From the NCBI GenBank assembly GCA_023405135.1, contig JAEXYZ010000024.1, forward strand, positions 1 to 64,000: a DNA stretch of 64,000 nt. The letters are read 5' to 3'. Under the pieces are notes generated by a model. It searched no databases, was not told where the DNA came from, and worked only from the letters and a program-made list of their open reading frames with translations. This stretch comes from Bacillota bacterium (GTDB lineage: Bacteria > Bacillota > Bacilli > Bacillales_A > Planococcaceae). Below, piece after piece: positions 26,628 to 36,777 of the stretch. Made by a program: the position numbers and the translations under genes. Numbering within the stretch: the stretch's first letter is position 1; every line of letters starts with the position of its first letter.

Positions 26628-28325
26628 ATGGTTGTTTTTAAAGATTATGAGTATAAACGTCCAAATTTTGAGGAAATGAAAAAGCAGGTGGGAGAATTAT
26701 TAAATGAGTTTAGACATGCTGATACAGTTGAAGCTCAAAGCAAAATAATTGAACAAATTAATTGTTATCGCAATAATTTCTCTACACAGGCAAATTTAGT
26801 ATATATACGTGCTTCTATTAATACAAATGACGAATTTTATCAAACAGAACGAGACTATTTAGACGACATTACACCTCAAGTAGAAGAAATAACATTTGAT
26901 TACTACAACGAGCTAGTAAAATCTCCTTTTAGAAAACAGTTAGAGGAGAAATGGGGTACACAACTTTTTGCTTTAGCAGAAAATCAAATTAAAGGATTTT
27001 CACCTAAAGTAATTGAACTAATGCAAAAAGAAAATAAGCTCGTTTCTGAATATAGTAAGTTAGTTGCATCGGCACAAATTGAATTTGATGGGAAGACGTT
27101 AACACTTGCTCAGCTAACACCATATACAGAGTCAACAAATCGGCAAGTGCGTAAAAAAGCGATGGTAGCACGTTTTGATTTCTTTAAAGAAAATGCAAAG
27201 AAGTTTGACGATATTTTTGATCAACTTGTTCAGCTACGTCATAAAATAGCGACAACATTAGGCTACAAAAACTATGTAGAATTAGGTTATATAAACATGA
27301 ACCGTATTGATTACGATGCAGAAATGGTAGCGAATTATCGTAATCAAGTTCATAAATTAATTGTTCCAATTGCAACAAAACTATATGAACGACAAGCAAA
27401 GCGCATTGGCATTAGTGACTTTAAATATTATGATGAAGGATTAAATTTCTTATCTGGAAACGCTAAGCCTCAGGGGTCGCCATCATGGATTGTTGAAAAT
27501 GGTAAAAAAATGTACGAAAAGTTATCTCCTGAGACAGGTGAGTTTTTCAACTATATGATTGAACATGAATTAATGGATTTAGAAGCGAAAAAAGGAAAAG
27601 AAAGTGGAGGATATTGTACATTTATTGAAGATTATGAATCTCCTTTCATTTTCTCGAATTTTAACGGTACTTCAGGAGATATTGATGTGCTGACACATGA
27701 AACAGGTCATGCATTCCAAGTTTATTCTAGTCGACATATTGGCATTCCAGAATACCTATGGCCTACTTATGAATCTGCTGAAATCCATTCGATGAGTATG
27801 GAGTTTTTTACATGGCCATGGATGGAACTGTTCTTTAAAGAAGAAACGGAAAAATATAAATTTGCTCATTTAAGTGGCGCTTTATTATTTTTACCTTATG
27901 GTGTTGCCGTCGATGAGTTCCAGCATGTCGTTTATGAAAACCCGACTATGACACCTGCCGAACGTAAGCAAGCGTGGAAAAATATTGAGGAAAAATATTT
28001 ACCACATCGTGACTATGACGGCTATGACTATTTAGAATCTGGAGGTTTTTGGCAGCGTCAAGCACATATTTACGCAAATCCATTTTATTATATTGATTAT
28101 ACATTAGCACAAGTGTGTGCATTCCAATTTTGGAAACGTTCAAGAGAAGACTTTGAAACTGCTTGGAAGGATTACGTACACCTTTGTAAACTAGGGGGCT
28201 CCATGTCATTTACAAAGTTAGTAAAAGAAGCTGGCCTAATCTCTCCATTTGATGACGGATGTATCCAATCTGTAATCGATACTATTGAAGACTACTTAAA
28301 CTCTGTTGATGACAGTAGTCTGTAA
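26628..28325 (+). CDS. M3-family oligoendopeptidase
   Basis: I choose the ATG at 26628, six bases after GAGGTG; the frame is open from 26574 without another site. The 565-residue cytoplasmic metalloprotease has the zinc motif HETGH (His at residue 357) and the third-ligand Glu in ESAEIHSMSMEF about 28 residues later. HIYANPFYYIDYTLAQ near the C-terminus carries the conserved substrate-binding His/Tyr. It cleaves short oligopeptides, completing peptide degradation. The length fits the PepF-like branch. Confidence 0.93.
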   Translation: MVVFKDYEYKRPNFEEMKKQVGELLNEFRHADTVEAQSKIIEQINCYRNNFSTQANLVYIRASINTNDEFYQTERDYLDDITPQVEEITFDYYNELVKSPFRKQLEEKWGTQLFALAENQIKGFSPKVIELMQKENKLVSEYSKLVASAQIEFDGKTLTLAQLTPYTESTNRQVRKKAMVARFDFFKENAKKFDDIFDQLVQLRHKIATTLGYKNYVELGYINMNRIDYDAEMVANYRNQVHKLIVPIATKLYERQAKRIGISDFKYYDEGLNFLSGNAKPQGSPSWIVENGKKMYEKLSPETGEFFNYMIEHELMDLEAKKGKESGGYCTFIEDYESPFIFSNFNGTSGDIDVLTHETGHAFQVYSSRHIGIPEYLWPTYESAEIHSMSMEFFTWPWMELFFKEETEKYKFAHLSGALLFLPYGVAVDEFQHVVYENPTMTPAERKQAWKNIEEKYLPHRDYDGYDYLESGGFWQRQAHIYANPFYYIDYTLAQVCAFQFWKRSREDFETAWKDYVHLCKLGGSMSFTKLVKEAGLISPFDDGCIQSVIDTIEDYLNSVDDSSL

Positions 28326-28365
28326 ATATTGTTAGAATTTTAAAATTATTAAAACGGTAAGAAAG

Positions 28366-28403
28366 AATCTGCTCATTTTCTTTATTTATGGGCAGATTTT
28401 TTA
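28366..28403 (+). terminator. Terminator after peptidase gene
   Basis: AATCTGCTCAT and ATGGGCAGATT form a stem with one G-T pair, then a T run. Confidence 0.82.
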
Positions 28404-28424
28404 TGTAATTTTTCTACAGGCAAC

Positions 28425-28525
28425 AGCCTCAGCTTGGGGCACAAGGAAACGTGTTCGGTCACATAGCCTCAAATTGGGGCACAAGGAAACGTGTTCGGTC
28501 ACATAAACTCACATGCGGTCACAGG
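28425..28525. repeat. 40-bp tandem repeat, about 2.4 copies
   Basis: The unit AGCCTC(AG/AA)(C/A)TTGGGGCAC... occurs at 28425-28464 and 28465-28504, with three differences at most. A degenerate third unit (ACTCACATGCGGTCACAGG) follows to 28525. Each unit ends in CGTGTTCGGTCACAT. It lies between two terminally independent genes and has no ribosome binding site or open frame. Confidence 0.85.
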
Positions 28526-28671
28526 TTCACTTCATTATTCGGAGCGAACAAAAAATTGTGACTAACATCTTGTTTGTTTGAAACGAAAGTTAAGATAAAA
28601 CGTAAATAGTTATATAATGGGTGAATAGGAAAGTGCTATATATGGTACAATGTGGAAAGGAGTGAAATTGT
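28526..28671. other. Upstream region of AI-2E-family gene
   Basis: AT-rich, with a ribosome binding site GGAAAGGAG before the ATG at 28672. A TATAAT sequence near 28612-28617 may be a -10 box; no convincing -35 partner seen. Confidence 0.4.
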
Positions 28672-29751
28672 ATGACAAAAAAAGTATGGTTCCAAGTAGG
28701 AATCGGTATATTAATTGCCCTTTTAATCATTAAATACGTTGTAGAAATTCATTGGATTTTCAATCCGATTTTTATCATTATTAAAACGATATTTATTCCA
28801 ATGCTATTAGGTGGAGTCCTTTATTATATATCCGAGCCGGTTCAACGTTTTATGGAGAAAAAAGGTGCACCAAGATGGGCAAGCATTTCAACAATAGTAT
28901 TATTATTGGCAGGTATCGTGACAGGATTACTTTTAATGATCGGTAATCCAATTACAGATCAAGTAAATAAATTGGTAAAAAATGCACCTTATATAGGCGA
29001 TAAAATTATGGATGCAGCTGACATTGTTTTGGAAAACAAAGATAGTCTGCCGCCACAAGTAGAGGAATTTGTTGATTCAATCTCTAATTCCATTCAGGAT
29101 ATTGCGATGACGGGAAGCAAATATATTGTATCCTTTGTTAGGGGAACTGTTTCAGTTACCTTTACATTAATTTTAGTACCATTTTTCTTTATTTACATGT
29201 TGAAGGATCATGAGAAATTTGCTCCAAATATTTATAAAATTTTCTCTGGTGAAAGACGTACATGGGTAAAAGAAACTTTAGCGGATATAGACCATGTTTT
29301 AAGAAACTATGTACAAGGACAAGTATTAATTAGTCTTATTCTTGCTTTAATGACTTTTATAGGCTATATAGCAATAGGGCTTGAATATTCATTATTACTT
29401 GCGATATTTGCTTTCTTTATGAATATGATTCCTTTTATCGGTCCGTGGATTTCTCTTGCACCAGCAATTGTTGTTGCCCTTATACAAGATCCAATTTTAG
29501 TTGTTTGGGTTTGTGTGATCACACTAGTAGCTCAACAGTTAGAAAGTAACCTAATCACGCCAAATATTATGGGGAAATCCTTAGATGTGCATCCGTTAAC
29601 GGTTATTACAATCGTACTTGCAGCTGGAAATATAGGAGGATTTATAGCGATTATTATAGCGATTCCTACCTATGCGGTAATTAAAGCAATTGTTAAAAAT
29701 ATTTATGAAGAAAGAAAAAAAATAAAGGAAGCTGCTACGAAGACAGTTTAA
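28672..29751 (+). CDS. AI-2E-family membrane transporter
   Basis: The 359-residue protein has eight predicted membrane helices, an amphipathic stretch (about 90-160) between helices 3 and 4, and the family motif GPWISLAPAIVVAL with ESNLITPNIMGKSLDVHPL near the C-terminus. The family includes TqsA, linked to autoinducer-2 export, and Na+/H+ antiporter-like members in Bacillales; the transported substrate of this protein is unknown. A good GGAAAGGAG site precedes the ATG. Confidence 0.9.
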   Translation: MTKKVWFQVGIGILIALLIIKYVVEIHWIFNPIFIIIKTIFIPMLLGGVLYYISEPVQRFMEKKGAPRWASISTIVLLLAGIVTGLLLMIGNPITDQVNKLVKNAPYIGDKIMDAADIVLENKDSLPPQVEEFVDSISNSIQDIAMTGSKYIVSFVRGTVSVTFTLILVPFFFIYMLKDHEKFAPNIYKIFSGERRTWVKETLADIDHVLRNYVQGQVLISLILALMTFIGYIAIGLEYSLLLAIFAFFMNMIPFIGPWISLAPAIVVALIQDPILVVWVCVITLVAQQLESNLITPNIMGKSLDVHPLTVITIVLAAGNIGGFIAIIIAIPTYAVIKAIVKNIYEERKKIKEAATKTV

Positions 29752-29843
29752 TATTTAAATTGCGCAGTATACCAAAAAGGTGTACTGTATTTCTATTTAG
29801 TGTAAAGTGTATTTTGTAGATTGAATTGAAAAGGAGTTCATCA

Positions 29844-30302
29844 ATGTTAACATTTGAACAAAAGCAAGCAATTATTGAATCATTTCCAGAACTAACTAAA
29901 AAAGAGATTTCATTAAATCGTTTAAATTATCATTTTGAGAACAGTTTATATGAGAAAACGATCGTTATTGAAAAATTACATCCAAACGGTAATGGATTTG
30001 TGTATGTAGGGGATTTGTTAAAATATGAAAAGGATGCCAATGAAAAAGGTTTGGTAAACATTCGTGAATATGATGAGGCCGCGTTAAGAGAGATTATTCA
30101 AGACGCTCTAGATTATTTATCTGAAGATATGGAAACACCAATTGTAGAAAATTGGGCTTCTCGAGAAGGTACAATATTGGAATTAATCCATGAAAAACGA
30201 AATTGGAATATTTATTTTCAAAATAATTTAGAAGAATCTTTTGGTACCCGTGAAGCAGCGGTAGAATATTTACTTGAAGAAGGATTTAGGCCGAAAAAAT
30301 AA
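29844..30302 (+). CDS. Conserved hypothetical protein
   Basis: From the ATG at 29844 (AAAAGGAG ten bases upstream) the protein has 152 residues. It is acidic and soluble, with no signal peptide. A beta-rich central part (EKTIVIEKLHPNGNGFVYVGD) is followed by helices and a closing segment FGTREAAVEYLLEEGF. I do not recognise the family. It is followed after 15 bases by a small membrane protein gene, so both form a unit. Confidence 0.8.
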   Translation: MLTFEQKQAIIESFPELTKKEISLNRLNYHFENSLYEKTIVIEKLHPNGNGFVYVGDLLKYEKDANEKGLVNIREYDEAALREIIQDALDYLSEDMETPIVENWASREGTILELIHEKRNWNIYFQNNLEESFGTREAAVEYLLEEGFRPKK

Positions 30303-30317
30303 AAGGGGAAACGACAA

Positions 30318-30491
30318 ATGAGTGGAAAAAAGGCTGCAATCACCTTAATAGGGATTATACTTTTAGCCAGTTTATTAGTTGTAATAGCAATTAAATTATT
30401 TTTTGTAACATATGAACCAAAACAGACAGAAAATCAAGCAGAGGCTGCGGTTTTATTAGCGCCGAATTTTGAACATCAATATAAAAGTTGA
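30318..30491 (+). CDS. Small single-pass membrane protein, 57 residues
   Basis: An ATG with AAAAGGGG ten bases upstream opens a 57-residue frame. Residues 5-30 form one strongly hydrophobic helix (ITLIGIILLASLLVVIAIKL), preceded by a Lys pair, and followed by a short polar tail with QTENQAEAA. It starts 15 bases after the preceding hypothetical gene and ends just before a terminator, so it is very likely co-transcribed and real. Function is unknown. Confidence 0.78.
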   Translation: MSGKKAAITLIGIILLASLLVVIAIKLFFVTYEPKQTENQAEAAVLLAPNFEHQYKS

Positions 30492-30498
30492 ATATTAA

Positions 30499-30537
30499 AA
30501 AAGCTAAAGAAGCAATGTTAACTTCTTTAGCCTTTTT
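30499..30537. terminator. Terminator shared by convergent genes
   Basis: AAGCTAAAGAAG and CTTCTTTAGCCTT form the stem, with A- and T-rich flanks on both sides; it lies between the small membrane gene (+) and pit (-). Confidence 0.85.
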
Positions 30538-30554
30538 AGTTTATATTGTGAAAA

Positions 30555-31571
30555 CTAGAAGAATAAGCTCAAAATAAAGTATATAATAGCAGCCATTAGT
30601 GCTGAAATTGGCATTGTAATAATCCAAGTCATGACAATTTTACGAGCAACGCCCCATTTAACGCCTTTAACACGTTGAGCAGATCCTACCCCCATAATTG
30701 CGGATGAAATAACATGAGTTGTTGAAACTGGTAAATGGATTAATGTAGCACCAAAAATAACTGAAGCCGATGCTAAGTCTGCTGCTGCTCCGTTTACTGG
30801 ACGGATTTTCATAATTTTACCGCCGACAGTTTTAATAATTTTATATCCACCCATAGAAGTACCAAGACCCATCGCAATTGCACAGGCGATTCGAACCCAT
30901 TCTCTTACTTCATCACCTGTTTGCAACCCTGCTGCAATTAAAGCCATTGTAATAATACCCATTGCCTTTTGAGCATCATTAGTACCGTGTGTAAAAGCTT
31001 GTAATGCTGCTGTGAAAACTTGCAATGTTCTAAATCCTTTATTTGTTCGATAAAGATTTAAATTTTTGAATATCCCTTTGAAAATGGACATGTACAAAAA
31101 TCCTATTGCCAATGCAATAAACGGTGATGCAACTAAACCAATTAAAATATTTGTGAAACCACTATAGTTTAAAATATTAAATCCAGCAGCGGCAATTGCT
31201 GCACCTGCAATTGAACCGATTAATGTATGAGACGAACTTGATGGAATACCGTAATACCAAGTAAGTAAGTTCCAAGTAATCGCTGAAATTAATGCCGCTA
31301 AAATAACGATTGTTCCCGTTGTATCATTAGGTCCAGCGTTTAATGCAAAAGGATCGACAATGTCTTTTGCAATAGCCTTCGCAACTCCGACAAATGTAAT
31401 TGCTCCTAGAAAGTTCATGACAGCTGCCATTAACACAGCAACTCGAGGTGGCAATGCACGTGTTGAGACGGACGTAGCGATTGCATTTGCTGTATCATGG
31501 AAACCGTTAATAAAGTCGAAACCTAGAGCAAAAATTACGACTAATATTGTAATAAATAATATAGTATCCAT
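30555..31571 (-). CDS. pit: Low-affinity inorganic phosphate transporter PiT
   Basis: PiT moves phosphate, or metal-phosphate complexes, with protons. The 338-residue protein has about ten membrane helices and the duplicated PiT signature: GFDFINGFHDTANAIATSV near residue 15 and FTHGTNDAQKAMGI near residue 195. It lies 17 bases downstream of the DUF47 gene, its standard partner in B. subtilis (ykaA-pit) and many other bacteria. With pst it gives the cell low- and high-affinity phosphate uptake. Confidence 0.95.
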   Translation of the reverse strand: MDTILFITILVVIFALGFDFINGFHDTANAIATSVSTRALPPRVAVLMAAVMNFLGAITFVGVAKAIAKDIVDPFALNAGPNDTTGTIVILAALISAITWNLLTWYYGIPSSSSHTLIGSIAGAAIAAAGFNILNYSGFTNILIGLVASPFIALAIGFLYMSIFKGIFKNLNLYRTNKGFRTLQVFTAALQAFTHGTNDAQKAMGIITMALIAAGLQTGDEVREWVRIACAIAMGLGTSMGGYKIIKTVGGKIMKIRPVNGAAADLASASVIFGATLIHLPVSTTHVISSAIMGVGSAQRVKGVKWGVARKIVMTWIITMPISALMAAIIYFILSLFF

Positions 31572-31588
31572 TTAAAAATCTCCTGATC

Positions 31589-32209
31589 TTATGCGTTACG
31601 CATAATAATTGTTTCTAATGTATTTGCTACATCTTGACATGAGTCAGCAATTTCCTCAAGTTGATCATAAATGTCTCTCATTTTAATTAAACGAATTGGA
31701 TCTTTTTCTTTTAAAAACAATTGTTTAATTGATGAACGGGAAATTTCATCGCATTCGCGTTCATAATCTTTAATAAGAATAATGTGTTTACGCATTGCAA
31801 GTAAATTCTTTTTATTTAATAAATCAGTTGCTGAGACAATTTCATCAGCACTTTTTGAAATGAAATCTAAAAATTTACGCATTGATTCATCTATTTCTGT
31901 AAAAGAGAACATTTCAAAGTGTGCGAAACAATGCTCAGCTCCATCTAAAACGTCATCCATTTTGTTTGCTAACGCTAAAATATCTTCACGTTCAATTGGT
32001 GTCATGAAAGATTTATTTAGCATAACGATTAATTCATGAATTAATTTATCTCCATCAGTTTCATATTTCTTCATCTTTACGCTAAGTTCTTTTAAGTCTG
32101 CAATTGATTCTATGCGGAAGTCTCTAGCGTAATGAACAGCCTCTCTCATATTTTCTGCTATCTTATGTAAAGATAGGAAAAAAGGATCTGATTTTTTCGA
32201 ACTAAACAT
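31589..32209 (-). CDS. DUF47 (PhoU-like) partner of Pit
   Basis: The 206-residue, all-helical protein belongs to the DUF47/TIGR00153 group related to PhoU. The helix with DKLIHELIVMLNKSFMTPIEREDILALANKMDD (quoted in part, TPIEREDILALANKMDD, about 70-90) carries the family metal-binding acidic residues. It precedes pit and is thought to regulate it. It is the likely first gene of the two-gene operon. Confidence 0.92.
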   Translation of the reverse strand: MFSSKKSDPFFLSLHKIAENMREAVHYARDFRIESIADLKELSVKMKKYETDGDKLIHELIVMLNKSFMTPIEREDILALANKMDDVLDGAEHCFAHFEMFSFTEIDESMRKFLDFISKSADEIVSATDLLNKKNLLAMRKHIILIKDYERECDEISRSSIKQLFLKEKDPIRLIKMRDIYDQLEEIADSCQDVANTLETIIMRNA

Positions 32210-32452
32210 GGAATTGCCCCCTGATATACGTGTGATTTTAACTAGAATAAAAACTGAAACCTAAAATATCATAACAAAATATTTAAAAAATCTACATATA
32301 AAATCGCTTGTTTTAAACAAAATTTACACTGCTGTAATATACATACAATTCAAAAAATAGAGTCCAAAAAATGAAAAAGACAAATACATAAAAGGTTGAT
32401 GCACCTAATTTATATATTTGCCTAATAATTTTTATTTATGATGGAATTTAGC

Positions 32453-33613
32453 TTAGAAAAATTCTCGAAGTTCATTTTGTAAAAACGGTTTTGCAGATAA
32501 AAAGTCTATAAATGCATCGTAACGTTTTCTCTGTTCGTAAGAAGGTTTTTTACCTGTAAAATATGCTCGTATTAAAATGTTTTTTGGAGTATGTTCTATG
32601 TCTATAAATTCAAGTAACTGGGTATCATAACCAACTAGCGATAGTATTTCAGCACGAATAGAGTCTGTAGCAAGAGAAGCGAAACGTTCTTTTATTAAAC
32701 CGTGTTGTGTCATAATTTCAAGGGTAGGTGAATTAAGCTGGCGATTTAATTCATGTTGACAGCACGGTACACTTAATATTACTTTTGCACCCCATTTTAC
32801 GGCACGTGCTAAAGCCATATCTGTTGCCACGTCACAAGCATGTAAAGTAACAACCATATCGACTGAAGTTTCATCATTGTAGTCATTTATATCTCCGACC
32901 AAAAACTCAAGCTGATCATAATGTAAATCTTGTGCAATACGATTGCATTCATCGATTACTTCTTTTTTTAAATCAAGTCCGGTAACAAGTATATCTAATC
33001 CTTTCTCCACTTTTAAATAATGGTAAAGAGCAAAGGTTAAGTAAGATTTACCAGAACCAAAATCTAAAATTCGGATTTGCTTATTTTTTGGCAAATAAGT
33101 TAATGAATCATTGATAAATTCGACAAAACGATTAATTTGTCGGAATTTATCGTATTTCTGTTTTTTTACTTTGCCATCCTCTGTTTGAACACCGAGGCGG
33201 ATTAAAAATGGATAAGGTGTCGATTCATCTAATAAATATTGTTTTTTTCGATTGTGAGATAAGTCAATCTGCTTAGATGATGTTGTTTGTTCATCTTTCC
33301 AAAGTACTTTATTTTTTTTGGACAATTGTATTTGAATGATTTCGTTTTTAAATTGTGCATGGATTTGTCGGAACTGTTGTAATAACAGTTCAAATATATT
33401 AGAAAATTTTTCTAATAAAACATTTTCGTGTTTTAAAATTCGTTCATATTGATATTCAATTTGAATATGATAAATGCCTTTTAATTCAATTGGTTTTAAT
33501 TTTACTCTTTTAAGTTCATTTGATTTTTGGCGGGGTTGACTAATTGTAGCATTTATTAATTCTTTATTTTCTAAACGTTTTAAAAATTCAAACTTCATTT
33601 GCTCGTAGTCCAT
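32453..33613 (-). CDS. SAM-dependent methyltransferase, Methyltransf_32 type
   Basis: This 386-residue protein has an N-terminal part of about 150 residues without a recognisable domain and a Rossmann methyltransferase domain. Motif I is RILDFGSGKSYLTFALY (about 185) and motif IV includes TLHACDVATDMAL (about 262) and SVPCCQHEL (about 284), the signature of the PF13679 family shared with METTL25. Substrate is unknown; RNA is likely by analogy. It is divergent from putP across 262 bases. Confidence 0.87.
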   Translation of the reverse strand: MDYEQMKFEFLKRLENKELINATISQPRQKSNELKRVKLKPIELKGIYHIQIEYQYERILKHENVLLEKFSNIFELLLQQFRQIHAQFKNEIIQIQLSKKNKVLWKDEQTTSSKQIDLSHNRKKQYLLDESTPYPFLIRLGVQTEDGKVKKQKYDKFRQINRFVEFINDSLTYLPKNKQIRILDFGSGKSYLTFALYHYLKVEKGLDILVTGLDLKKEVIDECNRIAQDLHYDQLEFLVGDINDYNDETSVDMVVTLHACDVATDMALARAVKWGAKVILSVPCCQHELNRQLNSPTLEIMTQHGLIKERFASLATDSIRAEILSLVGYDTQLLEFIDIEHTPKNILIRAYFTGKKPSYEQRKRYDAFIDFLSAKPFLQNELREFF

Positions 33614-33875
33614 ATTAATCAGCCTTCTTATAATTTTTTAATGAAAATAGTTTAACATAGGAGGTGTAGAAAGTGTAATAGTAGCAATAATAGAAGTAAT
33701 ATTTTTAGTTTAAAAAAGTATACTAAAATTGAATTTTAAAAAAATTCTTGAACACAAAATGTTTATTATATGTTAAATTATTTGTATGACATAGTGTACT
33801 GGAATATGATATGATTCTACTGTTTTCGACACTATTTTCAACAAGTAAAATTTTATTACATCAGGGGGAGAGAAA

Positions 33876-35363
33876 ATGTCAGATCATGCATTTCAATTAT
33901 TAGCGATTTTTCTTTATATGCTTGCAATGGTCATTATTGGATGGTATGCATATAAAAGAACAAGTAATTTAAATGACTATATGTTAGGCGGTCGTGATCT
34001 AGGGCCTGCTGTTACAGCGTTAAGTGCTGGTGCTGCAGATATGTCAGGTTGGTTATTAATGGGCTTACCTGGAGCAATTTATGCGGCAGGTATGGTTGAA
34101 GCTTGGATTGCCATCGGTTTAACTATTGGAGCTTGGTTAAACTGGCTTCTAGTTGCACCACGTTTACGTGTATACACACAAGTTTCAAAAGATTCAATAA
34201 CAATTCCGAGTTTTTTAGATAACCGTCTTCGTGACAATACAAAATTAATTCGTATTGCATCAGGGATTATCATTTTAGTATTCTTCACATTCTATGTATC
34301 ATCAGGGATGGTATCAGGTGGTAAATTCTTTGTAAGTTCATTTGGATTTGATTATCACACTGGATTGATTGTAGTATCGCTTGTTACTGTTGGTTACACA
34401 TTATTTGGTGGATTCTTAGCAGTTAGTTACACAGACTTTATACAAGGTTTAATTATGTTCTTGGCGTTAGTTTTAGTACCGATCATTGGAGTATTCTTTA
34501 CTGGTGGTCTAGGTGATATGATTAACTCTATTCAGGCTGTTAACCCAGAACAATTAAATTTATTTGCTTCAACAGCAACAGCTGCTGGTATTATTTCATC
34601 AGTTGCTTGGGGTCTTGGCTACTTTGGACAACCTCATATTATTGTTCGTTTTATGGCGATAAAATCTGTTGCTGAAACGAAACAAGCTCGTCGTATTGGT
34701 ATTGGTTGGATGATTTTAAGTTTAGTTGGAGCAATGTGTACTGCACTTGTAGGTTTAGCTTACTTCCAACAAAATGGACAAGTTCTTGAAGATCCGGAAA
34801 CAGTATTTATCGTAATGGGTCAAATTTTATTCCACCCATTCATTGCCGGAATTATGTTAGCGGCTATTTTAGCTGCAGTTATGAGTACAATTTCTTCTCA
34901 ATTAATCGTAACATCTTCTGCATTGATTGAAGATATTTACAAAGCTTTATTTAAAAAGGATGCTTCAGATAAACATTATGTATTGGCAGGACGTATAGCA
35001 GTATTTGTTGTATCAATCGTCGCTGCAATTTTAGGCTGGAATCCAGATAGTTCTATTTTAGATCTAGTTGGATTTGCTTGGGCTGGTTTTGGTGCAGCGT
35101 TTGGACCAGTTATCTTACTTGCTTTATATTGGAGAAAGTTAACAAACATGGGTGCACTATTAGGTATGGTTGTAGGTGCAGTTGTAGCATTCGTTTGGGG
35201 TAAAGTACCAGCGTTAAGCGGTATGTTATATGAAATTGTACCTGGGTTTATCGCATGTTTAGTCGTAGCAGTTGTAGTAAGTTTAATTACTTACAAACAA
35301 AACGCAGAAATCGAAGCAGAGTTTGATAAAACATTAGAGCTTTTAAATAATGAAAAAGAATAA
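33876..35363 (+). CDS. putP: Sodium/proline symporter
   Basis: The 495-residue protein has thirteen predicted membrane helices of the SSS (LeuT-like) fold. GGRDLGPAVTALSAGAADMSGWLL near residue 38 and GYFGQPHIIVRFMAIKS near residue 250 are typical of PutP/OpuE. It imports proline with sodium as nutrient or as osmoprotectant; which of the two is not clear, since no put or osmotic genes are near. Strong AGGGGGAGA site; a terminator follows. Confidence 0.94.
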   Translation: MSDHAFQLLAIFLYMLAMVIIGWYAYKRTSNLNDYMLGGRDLGPAVTALSAGAADMSGWLLMGLPGAIYAAGMVEAWIAIGLTIGAWLNWLLVAPRLRVYTQVSKDSITIPSFLDNRLRDNTKLIRIASGIIILVFFTFYVSSGMVSGGKFFVSSFGFDYHTGLIVVSLVTVGYTLFGGFLAVSYTDFIQGLIMFLALVLVPIIGVFFTGGLGDMINSIQAVNPEQLNLFASTATAAGIISSVAWGLGYFGQPHIIVRFMAIKSVAETKQARRIGIGWMILSLVGAMCTALVGLAYFQQNGQVLEDPETVFIVMGQILFHPFIAGIMLAAILAAVMSTISSQLIVTSSALIEDIYKALFKKDASDKHYVLAGRIAVFVVSIVAAILGWNPDSSILDLVGFAWAGFGAAFGPVILLALYWRKLTNMGALLGMVVGAVVAFVWGKVPALSGMLYEIVPGFIACLVVAVVVSLITYKQNAEIEAEFDKTLELLNNEKE

Positions 35364-35380
35364 TTATTTTATTTAATTTT

Positions 35381-35413
35381 GGACCTACAACTATATAGTT
35401 GTGGGTCTTTTAT
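35381..35413 (+). terminator. Terminator after putP
   Basis: GACCTACAACTA and TAGTTGTGGGTC form the stem, followed by TTTTATT. Confidence 0.88.
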
Positions 35414-35485
35414 TATATAAAAAAGGATATAATGTATGATACGATTGCAGAAAATACCCTATTTTTTAATCGGGGAGGAATTTTG

Positions 35486-36770
35486 ATGAATAAAATGAAG
35501 GAAATTGAAACGATAATCGAAAGAGGAATATTAGTTGGCGTTAATTTGAACGACGATAATTTTGAATATTCTATGGAAGAACTTGCTAATTTAACTCAGG
35601 CGTTGGAAGTTGAAGTTATAGGAACTGTGACACAAAATATTAGAACGTATTAATCCCTCCCATTATGTTGGGACAGGTAAAATTGAAGAAATAAAACATT
35701 TTATTGATGAAGTAGACGCAAATCTAGTTATTTTTAATGATGAGCTTTCTCCCTCTCAAATTCGTAATTTAGAGCATGATTTAGAATGCAAAGTAATTGA
35801 TCGTACAATGTTGATATTAGATATTTTTGATCGTCGTGCAAAAACACGTGAGGCACAAATGCAGGTAGAACTAGCTCAGCTTCAATATATGCTGCCGAGG
35901 TTAGTAGGGCTTCATGCATCACTTTCTAGACAAGGTGGAGGCACAGGTGGAGGCTTTAGAAACCGTGGCGCCGGTGAAACAAAGCTAGAGCTTGATAGAC
36001 GTAAAATTGAGGATCAAATCGCTAAACTCCGAAAAGATTTGGAAAGTGTAAAGGAGCAACGGGAAACACAAAGAAAAAAACGTCGTAAAAATGAAATTCC
36101 AGTTGTATCTCTTGTTGGTTACACAAATGCGGGCAAATCAACGATTATGAATCGACTGCTTAAAAAATTAGGACAAGAAGAAAGTAAGCAGGTTTTTGAG
36201 AAAGATATGCTTTTCGCCACACTTGATACTTCTGTTCGAAGTATTGAACTTCCTGATAAAAAGTCATTTCTTTTAACAGATACCGTTGGATTTGTTAGTA
36301 AATTACCTCATCATTTGGTGAAAGCATTTCGTTCAACATTAGAAGAAGCTCGGGATGCAGATTTATTATTACATGTCGTTGATGTCTCTAATGAAGAGTA
36401 TCGTTTTATGATGGAGGTAACAAATAAAACTTTAAAGGATGTTGGTGTAGAAGATATTCCAACTGTTTATGTTTACAATAAATCTGATATAGCAGATATT
36501 AAATATCCTTTAGTTAGTGGTGATAATATTTGGATTTCTGCTCAAGAGGGAATAGGATTAGATGAATTAATTCAAATAATTCGTCAGCATATTTTCTCAA
36601 ATTATGTAACTTGTGAAATGTTGATACCATTCGATAAAGGGGATATTGTTTCTTATTTAAATGCCAATGCTTTAGTGAAAGAAACAGATTATGATGAACA
36701 TGGCACAAAGGTTACAATAGAATTAAAAGAATCTGATATGAAAAAATATGAACAATATGTTATAAAATAA
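35486..36770 (+). pseudogene. hflX: Ribosome-associated GTPase HflX, frameshifted
   Basis: HflX binds ribosomes and rescues stalled or 70S/100S complexes. The ATG at 35486 follows GGGGAGG. The first frame encodes about 52 residues and closes at 35653 after NIRTY. From about 35641 the +1 frame gives the family sequence ERINPSHYVGTGKIEEIKHF and runs through to 36770. One extra base near 35637-35641 is enough to explain this. Downstream all GTPase motifs are intact: GYTNAGKST, DTVGF and NKSD, plus the glycine-rich linker GGGTGGGFRNRGAGE. The site is not a homopolymer, so slippage is not the obvious cause. Confidence 0.9.
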
Positions 36771-36777
36771 TTAAAGT

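Noticed and set aside
28425..28525. CRISPR-like array
   Set aside because: The units are directly joined without unique spacers, only 2.4 copies exist, and no cas gene is present.
35486..36770. Programmed ribosomal frameshift in hflX
   Set aside because: No slippery heptamer, stimulatory stem or internal Shine-Dalgarno is visible at the site; HflX is not known to use one. A mutation or sequence error is simpler.
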